Under the pieces are notes generated by a model. The model did not search any database and had not been told where the DNA came from. It saw only the letters and a list, made by a program, of their open reading frames with translations. The translations under genes were made by a program, and so were the position numbers. A stretch of DNA of 31,820 nucleotides from Fomitopsis serialis (lineage: Eukaryota > Basidiomycota > Agaricomycetes > Polyporales > Fomitopsidaceae): contig NW_025955393.1 of assembly GCF_022376445.1 (NCBI RefSeq), positions 1-31,820 on the forward strand, given 5' to 3'. Within the stretch, counting starts at the first letter, position 1. Each line of letters begins with the position of its first letter. Positions 22,161 to 31,123 of this stretch are shown here, piece by piece.

Positions 22161-24813
22161 CTACTTACCTATCGTTACGAAAGGGGCCGCCTCACGTTCG
22201 CGTTCGCGCTCGCGTTCACGTTCGCGTTCACGTTCACGCTCGCGTTCGCGTTCGCGTTCACGCTCACGTTCAGCTGTGCGATCTACTACCTCTATGTCTT
22301 CCCAAGCAACGAACTCTTCGTCGTCGTCAGCCGCCTGCGCATCATCGCCAGCGCCAGAGCCTGAGGTACCGCCTCCCCTCTTGCCTGCGTCTTCGTCCTT
22401 CCTGATGAGATCACTGAACAAATATTAGCACTGCTGAGACACAGAGAAATGGCACTTACGATATGTTGGCCCACAGATAACACTTCAGGGCAGCATATGC
22501 AGCAGGCACCCTGGCCTTCATACTCGCAAGGACGCCAACAATGTTGGCCCACCTACACGAGCCTTCAGTCACAGTAGTGCCAAGTTTTGGGCCACTCACT
22601 TTGGTGCGTAGACCTTGTTCGTAAACTGGTGAGTTCCAGTTGCGACATCTGCTAACGCTGCTTCGATCTGTTACTCATACAATCACTAGTCAATATGATA
22701 TACAGTAGCACGATATACGTACTTACCGCATTGCACGCCAAGGCGAGCAGGTTATCAGGTACTTCGGCGAACCGACTCTGAGCGTCCTTGACGACGGAGT
22801 CGCGTTGGCCTGTGAACCATTGTTCTGCGATGAGCAGGTAGATTGATTTGTGCTGGAAGGGCTGCTTGCGGTTGACTGCGCTCGCCTGCGATGCGTCAGG
22901 CATGCAAATCATCCAGTGAGTGGTGAACGCATACGTATACTAGTACTCACCTTCAAGTCGACGTCGTCGCCCGACCAAGCAATGTTGATGTCGTTGAAGA
23001 TGAAGACGGGCATTGTATGCCTGCCTTGAACGTTGCCCTTGAGGAGGAATGTCGCTGCGGCGACTTTTCACGGGCCCGACAGGTGGCTGAGACCGTATGC
23101 GTCGTCAACGATGCTCTTGGCCTTCTTCTTCAGCTCAAAGCGCAACTGAGACGCGGCCGTCCATACCTGTGGCTACTGATCAGTGCAACTATGGGTTGAT
23201 CAATGAACCACGTACCAAGTCCAACACGGTCTTCCTCAGGTCGTCGTTTTTTTTGTCGTTCAACTGCTTGAACGCAAGCGCGACGTGCGTGAGAGGCTTC
23301 CCTTTCTCGTCGAGCTGTTCTCGAACGTCGTTGACCGCCCTCTTGATGAGCACATGCTTCTCAGGTAGGAGGCTGCTATTCTCCATCTTCTCTGACGTCC
23401 ACGCGTGCTCGAGTGCGATCCGGAGGCGAAGGAACGAGTGAGCTTTGTTAACGACCGACTTGAGATCGTCAGCCAAATCCCTGACCTGTGCTCGACCGCG
23501 TGCACGAGCTGTCCGAGTGGTCTTCGATTTGGCTGGCGCAGTCTTCCTCTTCTTCGACTTGACGAACTGTGATTTGTGCGGTTAGAGCGGTATGCACAGA
23601 TGTGGGTGACGTACCACCACATCATCACCGCTGTCGTCTGGCTCTTCTCCACTGTCCCCGCCGAAATCGTCTGCCCGGTCTGACTCGCTGCCAATCTCAT
23701 CGTCCTCCGACACCGACGTAGCCAGCCACGCGGGCACCTTATCCTTCTTTTCGCTGGGCTTTGGTTTATTCTGTTGTTTGGCAGAGTTCTGTACGGATGT
23801 CGTGGACATGACTCACGTAGTCACGAATACTGGTGAGTCGATACTCACCTTGCGCTGAGGTGATGTGATCTCAACAATCACCTTCCGACGGACCTTAGCT
23901 CTGTCTGCTGGCTTGCGACTGTCTGCATCCAATCGAGTGCCGTCCTCATCGCCACTAGGACCGGTCTGGCGCTGCTTGCTCTTGCGATCGGTCTTCTCCC
24001 TTGAACGGCCTTTGGCGGCCGGCCCACGTACTACCAGACTCTCCGCAAGACGTCGTTCGTCTTCATCAGACAGGAACACATTCTGCTGATCGTCTGCCAT
24101 GTCGACATCCTGGTCTGGCGACACATCCCGTGCGGCGGCCTTCCCCTTCCCCTTGACGTTTCGCCGGGCTTCATCTTACCAATGTTAGCAGCACATATAG
24201 AAAATCTGAGTGACTACGTACCAACGTGCGAGCGAGTGTTCGGCGGTGTTTGCTCAAGCTCATCCTCTTCCTGTGACCCCTCGTCCTCCTCGTCCTCGTC
24301 CTCGTCCTCCTCTGTTCTCGCTGAGTCGTCCTTCACCGTGCCTTCCGTGCCACTCTGCCCTTCGTCGTCCTCCGACTGCACAGTCTTCTTCGACTTCTTG
24401 CGCTGGGGCCTCTCCTGCACGTCTTCATCGCTGTTTTGCTCTTGAACGGTCATCGCAGACGCCTCCTTCTGGATCTCTAGCATCGAAAAAAAAATGTAAC
24501 TGTCAGTGTTTCAACGACGTATGTACTCATGTTACTCGCTTGCACGACGCTGTGCTTCCTTCTGCTTCTCAGACTGACACTTCTTCGATTCGAGCTGCTT
24601 CAATAATTGCTCGTCCTTCTTGCTGAAGCCGCCTCCGTCAACAGCGTCACCTTCATCGTCACTCAACCAGCCGCGCTTCTTGCCGCGCTTGGTCGGGGAC
24701 TTTGGGGTCGATGCCTTCCTGGAAGCTTGAGCGGTCTTGCGCGCCGACTTCTTGGTGGTATCGTCGTCGTCAGCGCCTTGCCCGCGGGTGCTCGATCGAG
24801 TACGAGTATTCAT
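22161..24813 (-). CDS. DUF6532-like protein, upstream paralogue, with in-frame UGA
   Basis: Ten exons on minus: 24540-24813, 24222-24476, 23849-24174, 23615-23788, 23216-23566, 22951-23166, 22727-22885, 22600-22667, 22460-22552 and 22161-22413; 722 codons in one frame. The ATG at 24813 begins MNTRTRSSTRG. Intron 1 works only as a GC-AG intron (A|GCGAGT donor). Residues 1-380 are charged and repetitive (acidic DEDEDEEDEG, basic KKRKTAPAK). Residues ~385-640 form the DUF6532-like helical domain (AHSFLRLRIALEHAWTSEKM, VWTAASQLRFELKKKAKSIV, LLIAEQWFTGQR), parallel to the neighbour at 19044. A TGA at 23068-23070 (residue ~493) interrupts the domain, with coding clearly resuming in the same frame (KVAAATFLLKGNVQ). 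The tail is a long Arg-Glu dipeptide run. Function unknown; a recent pseudogene or a sequencing error are both possible. Confidence 0.7.
22193..22272. repeat. hexanucleotide repeat coding an Arg-Glu run
   Basis: About 13 tandem units of CGTTCG/CGTTCA/CGCTCG/CGCTCA type lie in the last exon of the upstream DUF6532-like gene. On minus they read alternating Glu-Arg, as in RE/ER-rich regions of nuclear RNA-associated proteins. Third-position variation between units suggests the peptide has been maintained for some time. Confidence 0.85.
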
Positions 24814-25108
24814 GGCCGTGAGCTGTCCAGACACAACAAGCAAGCCAGAGAGGAATGACGGCGAGGTGAGAACAACATCAGATAAGTCCGACTTGAACCA
24901 CGCCGTGAGACCGGACCTCGACGGCTTCTGGAAGGCTTCATTCAGTCGGCGGCCGTGGTAGCGCGGGCAAACGTGACTTTTGCCGGGCAATGTGCGACGC
25001 TCAGGTGCTACAAGACAGCAATGTCCCTTGTAGCTCTTGTATCGTAGCACAAGGCCCTGTGTGCTGGATGATACCGTAGATACATGTCAATATACAAATC
25101 AATATTCC
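24814..25108. other. intergenic between the 2OG-oxygenase-like gene and the DUF6532-like gene
   Basis: About 295 bp separating the stop at 25109 from the ATG at 24813, both genes on minus. It should hold the promoter of the downstream gene and the 3' end of the upstream one. No specific motif was recognised. Confidence 0.4.
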
Positions 25109-28100
25109 CTACACAAAATGACTATGGTCAGACCAGCCGTTACGATTATTTGCCGTCCACTTGGACATCTCCCTGTCCGTATGGAGAACGATGGAAGCTC
25201 GGCGTCCAGTGTAAAGCAAATTAAAGTGAGTGAATTCGCAAGACGGGAAAACGACGAAATCTGCATGACGCAGAGGAATTACCAGACCAGCTTCGACAAG
25301 GCACAGTTCACCTCCAACGAAATCGCCAATAGGCAGCACGAGACATACTTGATCGTCCTTGCCGTCCCTGTGCGCTCGAGTGACGACGTTCAGGTTGACC
25401 ACCAGACCTACGAAAGGATGAACTGCCGACGTGTTGTTGTCCGGCAAGAAGGAAGCTGTAGCTTCTAGGCGTTCGAATTCTAGTGGCAGAGTTTCGCGCA
25501 GCTACAACCAGTCGAGTTAGACAGTCGTGTTTGATTGAGAACGGAAGTGAGGACATTACCTTGTCGCCTACAAAATTAAAAACAGGTCCCAGTATCTTCT
25601 TGATGGCCTCGTATATATCTCGATGTTCTTCCATATCCTTGGACGTATACGGAAGAAATTGATCATGGTTTGTCCTTGAGCAACCCTTGCGACTCATCAA
25701 GGACGGCGGTATGTGCGAAGGAGCTGAATGTCCCTATGAAACAGGCCTGATGAGCAATATCAATGCAAGACGCAGACGTCCGTGCTAACCTGGGTACAGT
25801 GGCGATTATACCACGAAAAGTGGAGAACCTGAAATGTTTCCCGTCCATCCATCGACTCCGCAACCATCGTCTTGAAAGGGTCCGTTTCAAAGCAGGCAGC
25901 GATACCGTCAATTAGATCGCGGCGTAAGACTTCAGGTATCGAAGTCCAAATACACGCGATGAGAGAATTGTCCACGCCGCGAATGGTGAGCGCATCCCTA
26001 GTACACCGCACATTGAGCTGTGATGTTGGTCAACACGACCAGAACCCTAGTACTCACTGTATGAGATGCACCGGAACGCGAACGTACGAGTCCACACTGG
26101 TTCTCTTGCCTGAAACGTACATCGATTCCAGCTGTGCCAAAGACAGCCGTCAGTGGCAACCACGCAACTGGCTATGACTGTCAACATACCTGGCTCTCAA
26201 GATCTTGGATACTGGTCGGCTCGACCGCCTTACTTGCCCGTGACCGCTCATGCTCTGTCCAAGCGATGTTGCTCTCCCTGTCGCGTTCACGGGGGGCAGG
26301 ATAGTGCTTGTTGATCGGATGTTGCGGGTCATACGAGGTGACGATCACCGGTGTGTTCGGTGAGGCAGAGTGCGGCAGCGGTAGCGGAAGCGGTGGGAGT
26401 GATGACAGTGGAGTGAGAGGCGACAATGAACGCACACCGTAGATACGTCTCTGGACGGAGTTGCCATGGCTGGTCCATTGTCTGACTCGGAGACGGTTGG
26501 GTGTGTGTGCTCCCCGTAGCATGTAGCCCATATGTTTGGACAACGTGGACCGAGCTTGAAGGAGCTACGAAGTGAGGTCAGTACACGTCACCGATACCGT
26601 GATCAGTGCGCATCGCAGGAGGCGTTAACCATGCGCTACTTACTTGTACACAAAAGAATCAAAAAAAAGGTCCGATAGCTTGAGGTTTGCGCAAAGTGCG
26701 TTGTTCGCTTCGCCAGTCGGTAGCAAGCACGTCACAGGAAAGAGATTTTGCATTGGGAGTGGGCAGTGTTTCTGAAGGAGGAACACAGCAGGAATGATCG
26801 TTTTCTTCACTGCTCGACCGGCTGAGGAGTCTGTGCGTCTGATGAGAAAGGTACAATATTGAACGGTGCTGGATTATTACTTACCGTCTGGCCATCGTAG
26901 CATGTTTCCAACATACTGTGCGCTATGACCGTCCATGGATCCCAATTTTCCTCTGAGGTTCCGTATAACAATCAGAATTAGTATATACACGGTGCCTACA
27001 CGGACCAAAGATTGTTGTCAATTACGTTGTACATATGCGCAGTTGTGCTAGACTTACCACCCCCCGCTACCCGTGCAAACTTGCAGCCCATCGCGTTCCA
27101 ATTTTCGAAGGTTCTCTGCAGACGGCTGTTTGGGTGTTCGATTGCAGTTGAGACTGCCAGATTGCTTTGATAGTCGGTTTGACTTTCCCAAGACGAAGGC
27201 TGGGTAAGCGTTAGGTCAGGTACGCTGCTTAATTCGCTGGCTTGGACGCTGAGAGGTGTACGTACCTGCTAATCTTGGCCGCCAATTGAATGAGTCTCAC
27301 CATCACCGCAAAGTCTGACGCCGCATTGTGGCGGAATGCTGCAGCACATCGTTCAGTAAGCACACTCAACGATCCTTCCGCCTGTGGAATGCGGGGGCTC
27401 AACAGCGACTCTGCTCCGCGTAGCACGTTCTCACACGAACTCAACAGAGCAGCGTCTGTGAGATCAGCGGTGAGATCAGAGAAGAAGTGGGTTACGGTGT
27501 TCCTGGACGAGTGTGATGGAGCAGGTAGGGGATCAGTATCCCATAGCAGCTCCGCAGGAGCAGCCGGCGCGTTAGAGAAGTTGATGCCACCGCGAGGGCA
27601 CGGTGGTAGTCCAAGATGTTGGGGGCCTCTATTGCCAGCAGCTCGCCCAGCTGGGGCACGTTCGGCATGGGAGTACGGCGCAGCCCGATTGCGTGACCGC
27701 GTCGAGCGGACGGGACCCACTGTATCAGAGTCAACCGATGTCAGACGAGTTGTGGACCAGTACTGCGTATTATTGCAGGACTCACCGGTGAGTTCCCCTT
27801 GAGAATGATCTTTCTGTTGATGTCGACTTTGGGACCTTGTGCGGCAGCCGTAGGCGGTAGACGTGTCGAGCGTCGTTTTCTCTACCATGCCTTTGGACGG
27901 CAATACTGTCAAATCTGTCATACACTAGGTCACACTAAACACTTACTTCCGTCGTTGTCAGTATGTACTTCTTGAATACCATTGTCTGAGTCGGGCTGAA
28001 TCGTGCATTGTGCGGCCGATGCGGTGCTACCTGAGCAGACAAGACGGTTAGAAGGAAGTCAGAGGAAATACTGTATGACTTCGTACCGTCGTTGCTGGTC

Positions 28101-28285
28101 GAGCATATGTCGGGCAAGTGGTGACTGGCTTGCCAAGGACTGGCAACGTCTGTAGGACCTGTAAGATCCACGTGCTCCAGTCTCGCCAGCAAAGGCCGCA
28201 ACATATTGCTAAGATCAGGAGTACGTGTTAGTAACTCTACCAAAGCAGTGCATTCTTCTTCTGTGAGGATCACTCTTGACTGCAT
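25109..28285 (-). CDS. 2OG-Fe(II) dioxygenase-fold protein, eleven exons; three junctions one base short
   Basis: Exons on minus: 28087-28285, 27947-28030, 27266-27905, 27058-27199, 26885-26952, 26644-26771, 26190-26564, 26058-26131, 25790-26017, 25560-25733 and 25109-25501; ~835 residues. The ATG at 28285 begins MQSRVILTEEEC. The C-terminal exon shows a double-stranded beta-helix oxygenase pattern: H-R-D (His ~749, Asp ~751), GGELCLVEAGLV, then THFN (His ~797) and a following Arg (~806), i.e. HxD...H...R for iron and 2-oxoglutarate. The large TET/JBP-like and prolyl-hydroxylase-like fungal families share this fold, so the substrate (nucleic acid or protein) cannot be read off. Upstream parts (RTFENWNAMGCKFARVAG, ALCANLKLSDLFFDSFVYK) fit an Agaricomycete family I recall only as hypothetical. 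Junctions 27200-27265, 26565-26643 and 26018-26057 are each one base out of phase. Confidence 0.72.
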
Positions 28286-28624
28286 CCTTGACGAGAGCAG
28301 CTGGAGCGCGACAGGGACTCTGTGGCAGGCAGCGGTATGCGAGCGTTACGAAGTTGCAGTGAACGGGCCTGCGGAGAGCGATCGGAACATTCTGACCGAA
28401 GATGCGCCGAGACATCGATTTCTCTCTTAACGATAACAACTGTATTAATATTCTATATTGTACTAGACTACGGTTTGTACACACAGACCCTTCTTTCTGA
28501 CAAAGAACGACACAGGGGGTAAGGACAGCACACGAAAACGAAAGTCTGACATTGCTAGATGGGGGTGTGTACGACAAACGACCCGCGTGTAGCTCTGGCG
28601 ACCCGTGTACCCGTACCCGCTGCG
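28286..28624. other. spacer between the oxygenase-like gene and the synthetase pseudogene
   Basis: About 340 bp. An open minus frame runs on from the pseudogene to a stop at 28463, but after VADVDV it no longer resembles threonyl-tRNA synthetase. No other feature was seen. Confidence 0.4.
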
Positions 28625-29982
28625 AACGTCGACGTCAGCGACGATGCCTAGGTCGTTGAGCTTCTGTACGATCTCAGCCGCATAATCTTTCTGGACGGAA
28701 GATGAGCAAAGACGTGGTGCAAACACTAGTGTGCTAGCTCACGACGGGTTTGCGACCCGGACAACCAACACTTGCCGCGGCGACAACTGGAACGGCCACT
28801 TCCCAGAAAAGTGTTCCGTGATGTCGATATTGGGCCCGTAGAACGCCCCCGAGACGATGCGGTGAGCTGCCCAGGAAGGGGACGTGGGCGCGCCAGACAG
28901 GAGAGACAGCGTGGCATGCGCGCGAGGGCGCAGATGGAGACAGACGCGATTGGCGATCGCCGCCGCGCCTAACGATGCGACGAAGGTGGCGGGATGGACG
29001 GCGGCAGGGCGACGACGGAAGACGAGGATGAGCGCGAGCGGGATGGACGGCGGCAGGAGGTGGCGGCCACAAATGACGCGAGCGGGCGACGGGAGGCGAG
29101 CGGGCAGGGAGGCGTGGAAGGGTAGGGTGGCGCACGGCGCGAGGTGACGCGGCGACGCGGCGACGCGAGCGGGCGACGAGGCGACAGGAGGGGTGGCGCG
29201 GGCACAGCAGGACGGTTGCGGCGAAGCGGCTCTCGTAGAAGAAGCCGTCTTCTGTCGCGGGCCCATGCGCAGATGGCAGCCATACTGACGTTCCGCGGCC
29301 TCGCCAATGACGTGCGCAGACGAATGCCAGAAGACGCGTTGGCCTACAGTCCGTCGTTACTTGTGATCGCGCGAAGCCACCGTAGTGGCGCTCACCTTCC
29401 CGGTGCTCGAAGTCAAGGGGCTCAAGAGTGCACGAGCCTTCGAGCGGCGCTCCAGGTCCCACACGTCGCCGTTGACCTATCACAGTTCAGCACGAGCGAC
29501 CCGAGGTGGACAAACGGTCGGAACCTTCGCAATCACGACGCGATCCACGAGACCTTTGGAGATCTCCTTCGCGATGTCCAGTGGGCTTGTCTCCCAGCTC
29601 ATGCCCTTGCGTTTTGAGCCGTCGGGCATCGTGATATCGACCTCTTGACGTGGTTGCGCTGTACCGAAGCATGAGAGGAAGCCGTCCGACAATGACTCAA
29701 GATTTGAACGCACATTTGACCCGTGCGTCGTACTCCGCCTTCAACGCGTCGACCATTTTGATGCGATGGTCAAAATACTCTGGCCGCGGGCTCAGCTGCG
29801 TAGGTTCAGTAAGCATGCCCAGACAATACGTGAAGACGTTGTACCTCCAGTGATTGACCACTCGCTGCCGCTGCTTTCTCCTTCTTCTCTTTGGGTTTCT
29901 TCCCTTCATTCTGGCCCAGATGAGGCCCTTCAAGTGCGGGCCGTTGGGCAGGCTGCGAAGCGGACGCGATCGGCTGTGTCAT
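28625..29982 (-). pseudogene. threonyl-tRNA synthetase pseudogene lacking the catalytic core
   Basis: Order on minus: N-terminal leader from the ATG at 29982 (exon 29845-29982, Lys-rich, ends SGQSLE); 29714-29795 ([20 protein letters not shown]); 29525-29658, the TGS domain ([20 protein letters not shown], then [18 protein letters not shown]); 29396-29476 (VNGDVWDLER, then LDFEHREG in a shifted frame); 29225-29343, start of the editing domain with its HSSAH metal motif ([20 protein letters not shown]). A GC-rich low-complexity block then replaces the rest of the editing domain and class II motifs 1 and 2. At 28849 the frame returns with [10 protein letters not shown], joined directly to [15 protein letters not shown], so motif 3 is also deleted. 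The anticodon-binding domain begins at 28690 (DYAAEIVQKLNDLGIVADVD) and breaks off. Aminoacylation is not possible from this copy; an intact gene is expected elsewhere. Confidence 0.88.
28870..29224. repeat. GC-rich low-complexity block inside the synthetase pseudogene
   Basis: Plus-strand units such as GCGGGATGGACGGCGGCAGG occur at about 28990 and 29038, with many GCGACG, GCGAGCGGGCGACG and GGGAGGCG words. It keeps frames open on both strands without domain content. It sits where ~350 residues of the synthetase should be, so it is either an insertion that accompanied the deletion or a repeat that expanded afterwards. Confidence 0.75.
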
Positions 29983-30327
29983 ACTCGACTGAGGCGAACT
30001 CCTGTGTTTGACAATGCGAGGAAGTGAGTGGAGGTGTGGACCGTGACGGGCAGGGCAAGAGGCAACTCGACGGCACGGGATGAGCGGACAGGTTGCTTAC
30101 CGGCGTAAAACACGATGCGCCTGTGTTGCTGGGTCTTGAAGCTTGACGGTCAGGTTGGGCGCTATACCCCGCGCGCCCCGATCGGGATCTGGACGCGTGC
30201 GCCACGGTGCGCGTCCGCGTCCTCGAAGTCGCGTCGCAAACTCACTGTCCTGCTCCTTGGAATCCACAGTTCGGCCGCTTCAGTTCGGCCGCTTCACCGC
30301 TCCATCTCACGTCCTTGCACACGAGCT
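29983..30327. other. divergent intergenic region
   Basis: About 345 bp between the synthetase pseudogene start (minus) and the ATG of the small plus-strand gene. A duplicated AGTTCGGCCGCTTCA phrase lies near 30269-30297. It probably descends from a promoter region serving both directions; no TATA box was recognised. Confidence 0.4.
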
Positions 30328-30930
30328 ATGCCAGCTCAGAAACGCCCCCAACGCCCCCAGCCAGTTGACGACGAGGTCCAATACGTCGGATTCTACCGCG
30401 CCGACATCAATAAGAGCGCGGTCCACGCTGCCAAGCTCGAGGAGGACGGGCTAGTCTACTGCGGCTACCTCAACACGGAGGACTATTCAAACTGCCCCCT
30501 GCCATCTTCCTTCCTTCGTGCGCGTCGTGCGCGCGAACGTGTCGTTATAGACCTGGTGTCTTCAGACGACGAAGACGAGCACGCACCTGGGGGTGTGCCC
30601 ATGCAGGCAACAGCGGTGTCCAGTTCGACGGCGGCGTCCACGGAGGGTCCAGTTCAACGGCGCCATCAGAGGATGTGAGTGGATCATACCTCACACCCCA
30701 TACTTACTAACAATCACGCACTCAAGCCTACTCCGCGCTCTACCGTGCCAAACGTGCGAGTACCGGAGAGTTCGCGATCCCCCCGAAGGCCAAACGGCGC
30801 AAGAAGGGGGAAACACGCCCGACACGACCACGACCGCGGCGATCGCGCAAAGGACCTGTTCAACGCGAGCCCTCGACCTCACCGGCATGAAGTCGTCCAC
30901 GGGCGCGGGCGTAGGGGACCGGGGTCTGTG
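30328..30930 (+). CDS. small hypothetical protein with SUMO-interaction-like motif
   Basis: Exon 1 begins at the ATG at 30328 (MPAQKRPQRPQPVDDEVQYV) and ends at the GTGAGT donor after 30675; a ~50-nt intron ends in CTCAAG at 30725. About 75 residues in, VVIDLVSSDDEDEH combines a V-I-D-L-V hydrophobic core with a following acidic/phosphorylatable stretch, the form of a canonical SUMO-interaction motif. The end of exon 1 carries a duplicated Ser/Thr/Ala phrase (SSSTAAS, then SSSTAPSED in a shifted frame), indicating one base missing from the GGG at 30644-30646. Exon 2 is Arg/Pro/Lys-rich in every frame, and its frame, hence the stop, depends on that base; the end given is one option. Family not recognised; a nuclear SUMO-binding role is inferred. 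Confidence 0.5.
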
Positions 30931-31123
30931 ACGACGAGAGGGCGACGGGGTGGCGCGACACGCTGTTACGATACAATCCACTTCGTGAGCGTAATCGAAT
31001 AGAATTGACTGCCTGCATCGTACAAAGGGCCTGAGTAGTGATGACATACGTGCGACGCGAGGTAAGGGGACGATGATAGACTTATACGAGTTACGCTATG
31101 AGTTGAACCAGTCAAGATTTGCC

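Noticed and set aside
25109..28285. A TET/JBP-KDZ transposon module
   Set aside because: The oxygenase fold is present, but no KDZ-type transposase or its cysteine domains are in the window, so the link is not claimed.
28734..29483. Long minus-strand frames through the synthetase pseudogene
   Set aside because: They are open mainly because of the GC-rich block; only short islands match threonyl-tRNA synthetase, and those lie in different frames.
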